This document shows, piece by piece, positions 16,067 to 25,272 of a DNA stretch of 64,000 nucleotides. Every line of letters begins with the position of its first letter. Position 1 is the first letter of the stretch. Source of the stretch: Pseudomonas turukhanskensis (lineage in GTDB: Bacteria > Pseudomonadota > Gammaproteobacteria > Pseudomonadales > Pseudomonadaceae); contig NZ_BSFN01000015.1 of assembly GCF_027922365.1 (NCBI RefSeq), forward strand, positions 55,358 to 119,357, read 5' to 3'. The position numbers and the translations under genes are program-made. The notes below the pieces were generated by a model. The model was not told the DNA's origin and ran no database searches. It worked only from the letters and a program-made list of their open reading frames with translations.

Positions 16067-16576
16067 TTAGCGGCTGACGGGAATCTGTTGCAGCAGAGCG
16101 ATTACCGCACCGTGCAGCAGCTCGGCGCGCTTCCAGGACGGGCTCAGGCTGGTGGTGATCAGGCCTTGCCACAGGGTTTTATCGGCGCGATCGCTGATGC
16201 GCAGGCGCAGGGTGACGGATTCGTCCTGAAAACGGTGCACCGCCAGGTAGCTACCCAGCGGGTTAGTGGGCGGGTTGTCGACGCGAAACTCCAGCGGCGT
16301 TTCGTTCAGGGTCAGCGTGTAAGCCACCCGTACTTCAGCTTTCTTGGTTTCGCGGTAGCCGTGGTTGAGCAAGCTCTGGCGCAGGCTGGCCTCCACCTGG
16401 GCGTAGTCGGTGGTAGGCGGCAACTGGCCGTCGGTGCTGGTGCTGGGCGGCAGCATTTCAAAGGTGTGGCGTGTGCCAAGCGACGGGGTGGCGGTCTGCA
16501 CCACCAGCACTTGCGGCGAGGAGGTGGCACAGCCGGCGAGCAGCAGACTGAGTAGGATAATTCGTAGAACAGGCAT
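16067..16576 (-). CDS. Putative lipoprotein (DUF4136-like)
   Basis: A 169-residue protein. The start at ATG 16576 gives a lipoprotein signal, MPVLRIILLSLLLAGCATSS, with lipobox LLAGC and Cys16 as the lipidated residue. The mature part has alternating strands, VEASLRQSLLNHGYRETKKA, a YTLTLNE motif and LRISDRADKTLWQGL, resembling DUF4136-type lipoproteins, which have no assigned function. A longer frame upstream to 16696 would place the signal sequence internally and is rejected. It corresponds in position to PA0585 of PAO1, between cca and the spoVR operon. Envelope location is well supported; function is unknown. Confidence 0.75.
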   Translation of the reverse strand: MPVLRIILLSLLLAGCATSSPQVLVVQTATPSLGTRHTFEMLPPSTSTDGQLPPTTDYAQVEASLRQSLLNHGYRETKKAEVRVAYTLTLNETPLEFRVDNPPTNPLGSYLAVHRFQDESVTLRLRISDRADKTLWQGLITTSLSPSWKRAELLHGAVIALLQQIPVSR

Positions 16577-16637
16577 AAACGACAGGCTCCGCTGAGGAAG
16601 CAATATGCTCAACGCAAGCCCGCCGTCGGTCAACCAA

Positions 16638-18203
16638 TCAAATGGGCGGGATGGCCAGATCCAGCCGCGGGTACTCGTTACTGTCGCTCTCGCCACGGGG
16701 CGGCACGTGCTGGGTTTGTATCACTTGATCGCCGCGTACGGTTTCCAAGTGGATATCGAACCCCCACAGGCGATGCAAGTGCTTGAGCACCTCTTCGGTG
16801 GAGTCACCCAGCGGTTTGCGGTCGTGCTGTTGGTGGCGCAGCGTCAGTGAACGGTCGCCACGCCGGTTGATGCTGAAGATCTGGATATTCGGCTCGCGGT
16901 TGCCCAGGTTGTACTGCGCTGCCAGGGTTTCGCGAATGGTCTGGTAGCCGGGCTCGTCGTGAATGGCGGGCACCACCAGTTCGTCTTTCTGGTCGTCGTC
17001 CATCACGCTGAACAGCTTCAGATCGCGAATCACTTTCGGCGACAGGTACTGGAGGATAAAGCTCTCGTCCTTAAAGCTTTTCATGGCGAATTTCACCGCC
17101 GACAACCAGTCGCTCCCCGCGATTTCAGGGAACCAGCGTTTGTCTTCTTCGGTGGGGTTTTCGCACATCCGGCGGATGTCGCTGTACATGGCGAAACCCA
17201 GGGTGTACGGGTTGATGCCGCTGTAATAGGGGCTGTCGAACGGCGGTTGGTAGATCACGCTGGTGTGCGACTGCAGGAACTCCATGATAAAGCCGTCGGT
17301 AACCAGGCCTTCGTCGTAGAGGTCGTTCATCAGCGTGTAGTGCCAGAACGTGGCCCAGCCTTCGTTCATCACCTGCGTCTGGCGCTGTGGATAAAAATAC
17401 TGGGCGATCTTGCGCACGATGCGCACCACTTCGCGCTGCCAGGGCTCCAGCAGCGGCGCGTGTTTTTCCAGGAAGTACAGGATGTTTTCCTGCGGCTCGG
17501 CCGGAAAGCGGCCGGCATCTTTTTCGTTGCCCTTGTCAGCGCCCTTGGGAATGGTGCGCCACAGGTCGTTTATTTGCCGTTGCAGGTGCTCTTCGCGTTC
17601 CTTCTGACGTTGGCGCTCTTCTTCGGCGGAAATCGGATACGGGCGTTTGTAGCGGTCGACGCCGTAGTTCATCAGCGCATGGCAGGAGTCGAGCAGGTCT
17701 TCCACGGCATCGATGCCGTAACGCTCCTCGCATTGCATGATGTACTGCTTGGCGAACACCAGGTAATCGATGATCGAGCTGGCATCGGTCCAGGTGCGGA
17801 ACAGGTAATTGCCTTTGAAAAAGCTGTTGTGCCCGTAGCAGGCATGGGCCACCACCAGGGCCTGCATGCAGATGGTGTTTTCTTCCATCAGGTAGGCGAT
17901 GCAGGGGTCTGAGTTGATCACGATCTCGTACGCCAGGCCCATTTGCCCGCGGCTGTAGGATTTCTCGGTGCTGAGAAAATGTTTGCCGTAGGACCAATGG
18001 TGATAACCCAGCGGCATGCCCACCGAGGCGTAGGCATCCATCATCTGCTCGGCGGTAATCACTTCGATCTGATTGGGGTAGGTGTCCAGTGCATAGCCTT
18101 CGGCGATCCGCGCAATTTCCTTGTCGTAGGCGCGGATCAGTTCGAAGGTCCATTCCGAGCCCGTGGAGATGGGCTGGCCTCTTTTCTTCTCTCGAGCGCT
18201 CAT
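16638..18203 (-). CDS. spoVR: SpoVR family protein
   Basis: A 521-residue member of the SpoVR/YcgB family, starting MSAREKKRGQPISTGSEWTF and containing HHWSYGKHF, HACYGHNSFFKGNYLF and NEGWATFWHYTLMNDLYDEG, all rich in conserved His and Glu residues that look metal-binding. The family is linked to YeaG/PrkA kinase and YeaH in stress and stationary-phase operons of proteobacteria, but its biochemical role is not known. It begins 9 bp after yeaH and is the last gene of the prkA-yeaH-spoVR operon. Confidence 0.95.
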   Translation of the reverse strand: MSAREKKRGQPISTGSEWTFELIRAYDKEIARIAEGYALDTYPNQIEVITAEQMMDAYASVGMPLGYHHWSYGKHFLSTEKSYSRGQMGLAYEIVINSDPCIAYLMEENTICMQALVVAHACYGHNSFFKGNYLFRTWTDASSIIDYLVFAKQYIMQCEERYGIDAVEDLLDSCHALMNYGVDRYKRPYPISAEEERQRQKEREEHLQRQINDLWRTIPKGADKGNEKDAGRFPAEPQENILYFLEKHAPLLEPWQREVVRIVRKIAQYFYPQRQTQVMNEGWATFWHYTLMNDLYDEGLVTDGFIMEFLQSHTSVIYQPPFDSPYYSGINPYTLGFAMYSDIRRMCENPTEEDKRWFPEIAGSDWLSAVKFAMKSFKDESFILQYLSPKVIRDLKLFSVMDDDQKDELVVPAIHDEPGYQTIRETLAAQYNLGNREPNIQIFSINRRGDRSLTLRHQQHDRKPLGDSTEEVLKHLHRLWGFDIHLETVRGDQVIQTQHVPPRGESDSNEYPRLDLAIPPI

Positions 18204-18212
18204 GGCGATACC

Positions 18213-19484
18213 TCAGCTGACGAGTCGGCGCTGAAACAGTTCGCGGAATACCGGGTAGATATCGCCGGCGGACACCAGTTGCTGCTGGGCAAACGTATCG
18301 GCAAAGGCCTCGCCCACCTGTTCGTATTCGAACCACAGCGCCTGGTGCTCGCGCGGGGTGATTTCCACATAAGTGAAGTACTGCACCAGCGGCATGATCT
18401 GTTTCATCAGAATGTCGCGGCAGATGGGCGAGTCATCGTTCCAGTTATCGCCGTCGGAGGCCTGTGCCGCGTAGATGTTCCATTCGCTGGTGGGGTAGCG
18501 CGCCTCCATCACTTCCTGCATCAGCTTGAGCGCGCTGGACACGATGGTGCCGCCGGTTTCCCGGGAGTAGAAAAACTCTTCTTCGTCCACTTCGCGGGCG
18601 CTGGTGTGGTGGCGGATAAACACCACGTCGATCTTTTCGTAATTCCGCTTGAGAAACAGGTACAGCAGGATGAAGAAGCGCTTGGCGATGTCTTTGGTGG
18701 CCTGTGTCATGGAGCCGGACACGTCCATCAGGCAGAACATCACCGCCTTTGAGCTGGGGTTGGGTTGCTTCACCAGCAGGTTGTATTTGAGGTCGAAGGT
18801 ATCGAGAAATGGCACCCGTTTAATGCGGGCACGCAGTAGCACTATTTCGGCTTCTACGGCCTGAATATCAGCGAAGTTGTCGGGTTCTTCGACTTTAAGG
18901 CGGTCCAGTTCGGCGATGGCCAGGTGCAGTTTGCTGCGACTGCTGCCGGACAATGCAATACGCCGGGCGTGGGAGGCGCGCAGCGTGCGGACGATATTGA
19001 TGCGTGAAGGGTTGCCGTCATTGCTGACCCCTGCGCGCACGGTTTTGAAGGTGTCGGTGCCGGTGAGCTGGCGCTTTACCAGGTTGGGCAGTTCGAGGTC
19101 TTCGAACATGAAATCGAGAAATTCTTCCTGGGTAATCTGGAAGGAGAATTCGTCCATGCCCTCGCCGGAATTGCTGGCCTTGCCCGCGCCCTTGCCGCCG
19201 CCACCGCCTTGGGGCCTTGGAATGCGCTCGCCGGTGGTGAATTCCTTGTTGCCGGGGTGAACCTGGGTCTGCTTGCCACCACGGCCGTGGTGCAGCAGCG
19301 GTTCATCGATATCGCGGCCGGGAATGCTGATTTGTTCGCCATGCTCCATATCGGTGATGGAACGGCGGCTGACCGCTTCCTCAACGGCCTTCTTGATATG
19401 GTCGCGGTACCGTCGCAAAAAGCGCTGACGGTTTACCGTGCTTTTGTTCTTGCCGTTCAAACGGCGGTCTATCACATAGCTCAT
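18213..19484 (-). CDS. yeaH: YeaH/YhbH family protein (DUF444)
   Basis: A 423-residue DUF444 protein. It starts MSYVIDRRLNGKNKSTVNRQ, has a basic N-terminal half, a Gly-rich segment with GGGGKGAGKASN near 95-107, and a von Willebrand A-like domain with the metal site MDVSGSMTQATKD. The family acts with PrkA-type kinases (YeaG) in starvation and stress responses in E. coli; the exact activity is unknown. It lies between prkA and spoVR on the same strand, with 138 bp separating it from prkA and 9 bp from spoVR. Confidence 0.95.
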   Translation of the reverse strand: MSYVIDRRLNGKNKSTVNRQRFLRRYRDHIKKAVEEAVSRRSITDMEHGEQISIPGRDIDEPLLHHGRGGKQTQVHPGNKEFTTGERIPRPQGGGGGKGAGKASNSGEGMDEFSFQITQEEFLDFMFEDLELPNLVKRQLTGTDTFKTVRAGVSNDGNPSRINIVRTLRASHARRIALSGSSRSKLHLAIAELDRLKVEEPDNFADIQAVEAEIVLLRARIKRVPFLDTFDLKYNLLVKQPNPSSKAVMFCLMDVSGSMTQATKDIAKRFFILLYLFLKRNYEKIDVVFIRHHTSAREVDEEEFFYSRETGGTIVSSALKLMQEVMEARYPTSEWNIYAAQASDGDNWNDDSPICRDILMKQIMPLVQYFTYVEITPREHQALWFEYEQVGEAFADTFAQQQLVSAGDIYPVFRELFQRRLVS

Positions 19485-19622
19485 GGACGCTCCTCAGAAC
19501 CCCCGAGTCTTTCGCGCTCGTTACGGCGAGCACCGTAACGAGCAGACCCGCAGCGGTTCATGCGGCCGGCACGTATGTGCAGGCCTTGCGGCAACGACGC
19601 AGGCCCAAGCCTGCGTGGCAGG

Positions 19623-21545
19623 TTACTGCGACTTGCGAACCCGCAGGTACCATTCGGACAGCAGGCGAACCTGCTTGTCGGTGTAGCCGCGCTCGACCAT
19701 CCGCGAGACAAAATCGTTGTGCTTGGTTTGGTCCTCCTTGCTGGCCTTGGCGTTGAAGCTGATGACCGGCAGCAGATCCTCGGTGTTGGAGAACATTTTC
19801 TTCTCGATCACGACCCGCAGCTTTTCATAGCTGAGCCAGGTCGGGTTCTTGCCATTGTTGTTGGCCCGCGCGCGCAGCACGAAGTTGACGATCTCGTTGC
19901 GGAAATCCTTCGGATTGCTGATGCCGGCCGGCTTCTCGATTTTTTCAAGCTCTTCGTTGAGCGCTACGCGATTGAGAATTTCGCCGGTTTCCGGATCCCG
20001 GTATTCCTGGTCCTGAATCCAGAAGTCGGCGTACAGCACATAGCGATCGAAGATGTTCTGCCCGTATTCGCTGTAGGACTCCAGGTACGCGGTCTGGATT
20101 TCCTTGCCGATAAACTCGATATAACGCGGCGCCAGGTATTCCTTGATGTAACGCAGATAGCGCTCGCGCACTTCGGCGGGGAATTGTTCCTGCTCAATCT
20201 GCTGCTCGAGCACATACAGCAGGTGCACCGGGTTGGCGGCGATTTCGTGCGGGTCGAAGTTGAAGACCTTGGACAGAATCTTGAAGGCAAAGCGCGTCGA
20301 CAAACCGTTCATGCCTTCGTCCACGCCGGCGCTGTCGCGGTATTCCTGGATCGACTTGGCTTTAGGGTCGGTGTCTTTAAGGTTTTCACCGTCATACACG
20401 CGCATTTTCGAGTAGACGTTGGAGTTGTCCGGCTCTTTCAGGCGCGACAGCACGGAGAACTGCGCGAGCATTTTCAGGGTGTCAGGCGCGCAGTGGGCTT
20501 TTGCCAGGGAGCTGTTGAACAGGAGCTTGTCGTAGATCTTGATCTCGTCACTAACGCGCAGGCAGTACGGCACCTTGACGATGTAGATCCGGTCGATGAA
20601 CGCCTCATTGTTCTTGTTGTTACGAAAGCTGTGCCACTCCGATTCGTTGGAGTGGGCCAGCAGCACACCCATAAACGGAATGGCACCGAGGCCCTCGGTA
20701 CTGTTGTAGTTACCTTCCTGGGTGGCCGTGAGCAGCGGGTGCAGCACCTTGATCGGCGCCTTGAACATCTCGACGAACTCCATCAGCCCCTGGTTGGCAC
20801 GGCACAGCGCGCCGGAGTAGCTGTAGGCGTCGGCGTCGTTCTGCGGGAATTCCTCCAGCTTGCGAATATCGACTTTACCTACCAGCGCGGAAATGTCCTG
20901 GTTGTTGTCGTCCCCCGGCTCAGTCTTGGCCACGGCAATCTGGTTAAGGATGGAGGGGTAGAGCTTGACGACGCGGAATTGGCTGATGTCGCCGCCGAAC
21001 TCGGCCAGCCGTTTGGTGGCCCACGGCGACATGATGGTGCTCAGGTAGCGCCGCGGAATGCCGAAGTCTTCTTCGAGGATGGTGCCGTCTTCGGCCGGAT
21101 TGAACAGCCCCAGAGGTGATTCGAAAACCGGCGAGCCCTTGATGGCGTAGAAGGGCACCTTCTCCATCAGCTGTTTGAGCTTCTCGGCCAGGGACGACTT
21201 ACCGCCGCCCACCGGGCCCAGAAGGTAAAGAATCTGTTTCTTCTCTTCCAGGCCCTGAGCGGCATGGCGGAAGTAGGAGACGATCTGGTCGATGCATTCT
21301 TCCATGCCATGGAAGTCTTCAAAGGCCGGATAGCGGCGAATCACCTTGTTGGAAAAGATCCGCGACAGCCTGGAGTTGTGCGAGGTGTCGATCAACTCGG
21401 GCTCGCCAATGGCCATCAGCAGGCGTTCAGCTGCCGTGGCGTAAGCGCTCTTGTCCTGTTTGCACAAGTCGAGATATTCCTGAAGGGAATATTCCTCCTG
21501 GCGAGTCGCTTCGAAGCGTTGTTGGAAGTGGCTGAAAATACTCAT
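19623..21545 (-). CDS. prkA: PrkA/YeaG family serine protein kinase
   Basis: A 640-residue protein, the usual length of YeaG. The N-terminal AAA domain has Walker A GPVGGGKS (110-117), and the C-terminal PrkA kinase domain follows. In E. coli YeaG is induced under nitrogen starvation and stationary phase. The start MSIFSHFQQRFEATRQEEYS at ATG 21545 is typical; a frame open up to 21641 would add 32 residues of no similarity. It leads the prkA-yeaH-spoVR operon. The 279 bp upstream contains two perfect short palindromes that may be regulatory; I did not find a clear sigma-54 promoter. Confidence 0.95.
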   Translation of the reverse strand: MSIFSHFQQRFEATRQEEYSLQEYLDLCKQDKSAYATAAERLLMAIGEPELIDTSHNSRLSRIFSNKVIRRYPAFEDFHGMEECIDQIVSYFRHAAQGLEEKKQILYLLGPVGGGKSSLAEKLKQLMEKVPFYAIKGSPVFESPLGLFNPAEDGTILEEDFGIPRRYLSTIMSPWATKRLAEFGGDISQFRVVKLYPSILNQIAVAKTEPGDDNNQDISALVGKVDIRKLEEFPQNDADAYSYSGALCRANQGLMEFVEMFKAPIKVLHPLLTATQEGNYNSTEGLGAIPFMGVLLAHSNESEWHSFRNNKNNEAFIDRIYIVKVPYCLRVSDEIKIYDKLLFNSSLAKAHCAPDTLKMLAQFSVLSRLKEPDNSNVYSKMRVYDGENLKDTDPKAKSIQEYRDSAGVDEGMNGLSTRFAFKILSKVFNFDPHEIAANPVHLLYVLEQQIEQEQFPAEVRERYLRYIKEYLAPRYIEFIGKEIQTAYLESYSEYGQNIFDRYVLYADFWIQDQEYRDPETGEILNRVALNEELEKIEKPAGISNPKDFRNEIVNFVLRARANNNGKNPTWLSYEKLRVVIEKKMFSNTEDLLPVISFNAKASKEDQTKHNDFVSRMVERGYTDKQVRLLSEWYLRVRKSQ

Positions 21546-21824
21546 GACGTCACCTCGCTTGATGGTCGAGCCGGGCGGGATCGGTCGAGCGGGTGCTGGC
21601 AATCTGCCGACGAGTCGGCAAATGAGAATCCCCCAGAACACCTAAAGGTCGCTGCCGATAGCCCCGGAAGCCGGTGTGCCGGCTCTCCCCTATATGGATG
21701 GCCTGAGGCTAAGGATAGTTCGGAATTGGAGAGGTCAAGGACCGACAAACGATAAGCATGTGTCGGTCTTTGTTACAGAAGGGCGAGAGGCCAGGCAGGG
21801 CGCGGGGTAGACGCTTGGAAAAAA
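21546..21824. promoter_or_regulatory. prkA upstream region with palindromes; glpE downstream hairpin
   Basis: This 279-bp gap has no gene. TGCCGACGAGTCGGCA at 21605-21620 is a perfect 16-bp palindrome 60 bp upstream of prkA. AGCCGG at 21669-21674 pairs with CCGGCT at 21679-21684. GACCGACA at 21740-21747 pairs with TGTCGGTC at 21761-21768 over a 13-base loop and may end glpE transcripts, although the T-run on the minus strand is poor. Confidence 0.5.
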
Positions 21825-22154
21825 TTATTCGGCAGACTCGCTGGCGGTCTCGGCCGGATAGGTGGCGCGCCACAGTTCAAAGCCGCCGTCCAGGCTATAA
21901 ACCTCGGAAAAGCCCTGACTGACCAGATAGGCTGCTGCGCTCTGGCTGGAGTTGCCGTGGTAGCAGGAAACGATGAGCGGGGCGTCTAGATCGGCCTGGG
22001 TGATGAAGTCGTGCAATGAGTGGTTGTCCAGATGCCGCGAGCCACTGATATGGCCCATGGCATAGCTTTGCGGGTCACGGATATCCACCACCACCGCGCC
22101 TTGCTCGCGCAGGGCCTGGGCTTGCTCAGGTGGGATGCGTTTGAATTCGCTCAT
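21825..22154 (-). CDS. glpE: Thiosulfate sulfurtransferase GlpE
   Basis: A 109-residue single-domain rhodanese that transfers sulfane sulfur from thiosulfate to cyanide or thioredoxin. The start MSEFKRIPPEQAQALREQGA at 22154 overlaps the apaH stop by 4 bp; a longer frame to 22235 runs back through apaH and is rejected. The active-site loop SCYHGNSSQSAA carries the catalytic Cys in the CxxGxxS pattern of GlpE. It is the last gene of the lptD-surA-pdxA-rsmA-apaGH-glpE group. Confidence 0.95.
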   Translation of the reverse strand: MSEFKRIPPEQAQALREQGAVVVDIRDPQSYAMGHISGSRHLDNHSLHDFITQADLDAPLIVSCYHGNSSQSAAAYLVSQGFSEVYSLDGGFELWRATYPAETASESAE

Positions 22155-22975
22155 GGCATTAGCTCCTTGCAGTCGCAACGATAGGGCTCGCCGCTGTCGA
22201 CGTTTAGTAAAGTCATGGCACCGCCCCAGACGCAACCGGTATCCAGGGCGGTAACCCCCGGCGCGTCGCAGCGGCCTTCCAGCGCGGCCCAGTGACCGAA
22301 GATGATTTTCTGCCCGGCCGTTTTACGCTGCTTGTGGTTGAACCACGGCAGGTAGCCGGGCGGCGCGCTGCCGACGCCTTCCTTGGTTTTCAGGTCCAGG
22401 GTGCCATCGGCTTTGCAAAAGCGCATGCGGGTAAAGTAGTTGGTGATCACCCGCAGGCGGGTGACGCCCTTGAGGTCACTGTCCCAGCGGCTCGGCTCGT
22501 TGCCGTACATGCCGTCTAAAAACGGCAGCAGGCGCGCATCGTCGCGCAGCGCGTCTTCTACTTCTTCGGCGCAGCGCAGCGCTTTTTTCAGCGACCACTG
22601 CGGCGGAATACCGGCATGCACCATGACGATGTCGCGTTCGGCGTCGTAGTGCAGCAGTTTCTGCAGGCGCAGCCAGTCGAGCAACTCGTCGCGATCTGGC
22701 GCCTCGAGAATCTCACGCAGGGTGTCGCCCTTTTTAAGGCGTTCGATATTGTGCGCGGCAGCCAGCAGGTGCAGGTCGTGGTTGCCCAGCACGCACACCA
22801 CGGCTTCGCGCATGGCATACAGAAAACGCAGGGTTTCCAGCGACTGCGGGCCACGGTTGACCAGGTCGCCCACCAGCCATAGCCGATCTCTGGCGGGGTC
22901 GAATGCCACACGCGCCAGCAGGCATTTCAGTGGGTCCAGGCAACCTTGCAGATCGCCAACGGCGTACACCGTCAT
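22151..22975 (-). CDS. apaH: Bis(5'-nucleosyl)-tetraphosphatase, symmetrical, ApaH
   Basis: A 274-residue metallophosphatase that splits Ap4A to two ADP and in E. coli also removes Np4 caps from RNA. Calcineurin-type motifs are present: the N-terminal MTVYAVGDLQGC, LWLVGDLVNRGPQS, VCVLGNHDLHLLA and VMVHAGIPPQW. It overlaps apaG by one base and glpE by four, so translation is tightly coupled. A pairing with apaG is conserved across gamma-proteobacteria. Confidence 0.97.
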   Translation of the reverse strand: MTVYAVGDLQGCLDPLKCLLARVAFDPARDRLWLVGDLVNRGPQSLETLRFLYAMREAVVCVLGNHDLHLLAAAHNIERLKKGDTLREILEAPDRDELLDWLRLQKLLHYDAERDIVMVHAGIPPQWSLKKALRCAEEVEDALRDDARLLPFLDGMYGNEPSRWDSDLKGVTRLRVITNYFTRMRFCKADGTLDLKTKEGVGSAPPGYLPWFNHKQRKTAGQKIIFGHWAALEGRCDAPGVTALDTGCVWGGAMTLLNVDSGEPYRCDCKELMP

Positions 22976-23355
22976 CAGTGCAGGGCCCCGGGAACGGCGA
23001 GGCGAAATGGCGCGATGACGGCGTCGAAGCGTTTACCGTCGTCGGCAACCATCTGGTAGCTGCCCTGCATGGTACCCACGCGCGTGGCCATGAGGGTGCC
23101 GCTGCTGTAGGTGTGGCTGCCGCCGGCTTCGATGGTCGGCTGCTGGCCGATCACTCCTGGCCCGCGTACTTCCTGCACGCGGCCATCACCGTCGGTAATC
23201 ACCCAGTGCCGCGACAGCAGCTTGGCAGGTAGCTCGCCGTTATTGCGGATGGTGACGGTGTAGGCGAACGCAAAGCGGTTCTGTTCCGGCTGCGATTGCT
23301 CCGGAAGAAAACGGGTTACGACGCTGACGTCGATCTGGTAACGGCTATCGGACAT
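22975..23355 (-). CDS. apaG: ApaG protein
   Basis: A 126-residue protein of the ApaG/DUF525 family with a fibronectin-III-like beta fold, MSDSRYQIDVSVVTRFLPEQ at the start and FAYTVTIRNNGELPAKLLSR and GTMQGSYQMVADDGKRFDA inside. The family's function is unsettled; the eukaryotic relatives are F-box-associated domains. It lies between rsmA and apaH, as in E. coli, sharing one base with apaH. Confidence 0.96.
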   Translation of the reverse strand: MSDSRYQIDVSVVTRFLPEQSQPEQNRFAFAYTVTIRNNGELPAKLLSRHWVITDGDGRVQEVRGPGVIGQQPTIEAGGSHTYSSGTLMATRVGTMQGSYQMVADDGKRFDAVIAPFRLAVPGALH

Positions 23356-23393
23356 GCGAAAGGCTCAGTTAAGCGAACAGCGGAGTATCGAGT

Positions 23394-24209
23394 TTAGTGT
23401 GCGGGCGCCACAGTTGTCTGCTCATGCAGCTTGTCGGCCAGGCGCACGAAGGCGGCGAGGTCGAGCTGTTCCGGACGCAGGCTGCCATCGACTCCGGCAG
23501 CTTCAATCGCCTCACCGCTGAGCAGGGCCTTGAGCGTATTGCGCAGGGTTTTGCGCCGCTGGTTGAAGGCTTCGCGCACCACGCGTTCCAGTAAACGCTG
23601 GTCTTTGGCCGGGTGCGGCAGGGTGGCGTGCGGCACCAGGCGGACAATCGCCGAGTCCACTTTCGGTGCAGGATTGAACGCCCCGGAGCCGACATTGAAC
23701 AGGTGCTCTACCGCGCAGTGGTACTGCACCATGATCGACAGCCGGCCCCAATCGCCGCCGCCGGGTGTGGCGGCCAGGCGCTCAACCACTTCCTTTTGCA
23801 ACATGAAGTGCATGTCGCGGATCAGGCTGGCGTTCTCCAGCAGATGAAAAATCAGCGGCGTGGAAATGTTGTACGGCAGGTTGCCGACCACGCGCAGGCT
23901 GTTGGGCGCTGGATTGAGGCTGGTGAAGTCGAACTTCAGGGCATCGCCCTGATGCAGGGTGAAGTTTGGGTTGCTGTCGAACTTGCCCTTGAGGATCGGG
24001 ATCAGGTCCAGGTCCAGCTCCACCACGTCCAGCATGCCGCCGCTGGACAGCAGGCCTTCGGTGAGCGCGCCCTGGCCCGGGCCGATCTCCAGCAAACGCT
24101 CGCCGGGCTTGGCATGAATGGCGCGCAGGATGCGGTGGATAACGCCGGCATCATGCAGGAAGTTCTGGCCGAAGCGCTTGCGGGCGCGATGTTGGTAGTG
24201 CTCAGTCAT
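23394..24209 (-). CDS. rsmA: 16S rRNA (adenine1518/1519-N6)-dimethyltransferase RsmA (KsgA)
   Basis: A 271-residue SAM methyltransferase that dimethylates two adenines in the 3' hairpin of 16S rRNA late in 30S assembly. It has RKRFGQNFLHD, the SAM site LEIGPGQGALTEGLL, VVELDLDLIPIL, and the catalytic NLPYNISTPL. I start it at ATG 24209 (MTEHYQHRARKRFGQNF); a frame to 24242 adds eleven residues of no similarity. It follows pdxA by 76 bp and precedes apaG by 38 bp. Note that the same symbol rsmA is used in Pseudomonas for an unrelated RNA-binding regulator; ksgA avoids the confusion. Confidence 0.97.
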   Translation of the reverse strand: MTEHYQHRARKRFGQNFLHDAGVIHRILRAIHAKPGERLLEIGPGQGALTEGLLSSGGMLDVVELDLDLIPILKGKFDSNPNFTLHQGDALKFDFTSLNPAPNSLRVVGNLPYNISTPLIFHLLENASLIRDMHFMLQKEVVERLAATPGGGDWGRLSIMVQYHCAVEHLFNVGSGAFNPAPKVDSAIVRLVPHATLPHPAKDQRLLERVVREAFNQRRKTLRNTLKALLSGEAIEAAGVDGSLRPEQLDLAAFVRLADKLHEQTTVAPAH

Positions 24210-24285
24210 AAAGGCTCTGCTGCGAAATAGGGCGGGCGGCATCTGTGCCAGTTAAGGCGCAGGACGCGACAAAAGAAAGGTCAGG

Positions 24286-25272
24286 CTAACGGCTTTCAGC
24301 CATCTGGTAGGCCGTTTCGAGGGCCACCTGCAGGCTGCCGGTGTCGATCTTGCCGCTGCCGGCCAGATCCAGGGCGGTGCCGTGGTCGACCGACGTGCGG
24401 ATAATCGGCAGGCCCAGGGTAACGTTCACGGCGGCGCCAAAGCCTTTGTACTTGAGCACGGGCAAGCCCTGGTCGTGGTACATGGCCAGCACGGCGTCGC
24501 AGTGCTCGAGGTATTTCGGGGTAAACAGGGTATCGGCGGGGAGCGGGCCGATCAGGTTCAGGCCGTCGCCGCGCAGGCGCTCAAGCGTTGGCTCGATTAC
24601 CTCGATTTCTTCGCGCCCCAGGTGGCCGCTCTCGCCCGCGTGAGGATTCAGGCCGCACACCAGGATACGAGGGGCTGCAATACCGAACTTGCTGACCAGG
24701 TCGGCGTGCAGAATGCGCGTCACCCGTTCCAGGCGCTCGGCCGTGATAGCAGCGGCCACGTCTTTGAGCGGCAGGTGCGTGGTCACCAGCGCCACGCGCA
24801 GGCCGCGGGTGGCAAGCATCATCACCACTTGATGAGTGTGGGTCAGGTCAGCAAGAAATTCGGTATGACCTGAAAAGGCGATGCCTGCTTCGTTGATCAC
24901 GCCCTTGTGTACCGGGGCGGTGATCATCCCGGCGAAGTGGCCGTTTACACAGCCAAGCCCGGCGCGGGTCAGGGTTTCCAGCACGTAAGCGGCGTTGGCC
25001 GAGTCGAGTCGGCCGGCCACCACGGCGCTGTGCAGCGGGGTATCCCACACGTACAGGGTGCCGGCGGGAGCGGGCGCATCTGGCCAGGCCTCGGGCGTAA
25101 CGGCTACCGCGCGCACGGCAACGCCAAGCTGGGCGGCCCGCTCATTGAGCAGATCGCGGCTGGCGATGGCGATAAGGGGGTAAGGCTGGGCGTGCTGCGC
25201 GAGCAGCAGGCATAGGTCGGGACCTATACCCGCCGGCTCGCCGGGTGTCAGAGCGAAGCGCGGTAGGGTCAC
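24286..25272 (-). CDS. pdxA: 4-hydroxythreonine-4-phosphate dehydrogenase PdxA
   Basis: A 328-residue NAD-dependent dehydrogenase of pyridoxal phosphate synthesis. It oxidises 4-hydroxythreonine-4-phosphate before condensation by PdxJ. The start MTLPRFALTPGEPAGIGPDL, the metal-binding His residues in SGHTEFLADL, TTHLPLKDVA and MYHDQGLPVLKYKGFG, and the terminal SVDHGTALDLAG are typical. Its start overlaps the surA stop by 4 bp. Confidence 0.97.
   Translation of the reverse strand: MTLPRFALTPGEPAGIGPDLCLLLAQHAQPYPLIAIASRDLLNERAAQLGVAVRAVAVTPEAWPDAPAPAGTLYVWDTPLHSAVVAGRLDSANAAYVLETLTRAGLGCVNGHFAGMITAPVHKGVINEAGIAFSGHTEFLADLTHTHQVVMMLATRGLRVALVTTHLPLKDVAAAITAERLERVTRILHADLVSKFGIAAPRILVCGLNPHAGESGHLGREEIEVIEPTLERLRGDGLNLIGPLPADTLFTPKYLEHCDAVLAMYHDQGLPVLKYKGFGAAVNVTLGLPIIRTSVDHGTALDLAGSGKIDTGSLQVALETAYQMAESR

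Noticed and set aside
19560..21119. 519-codon frame opposite prkA
   Set aside because: Antisense of the PrkA gene, low-complexity composition, no start signal.
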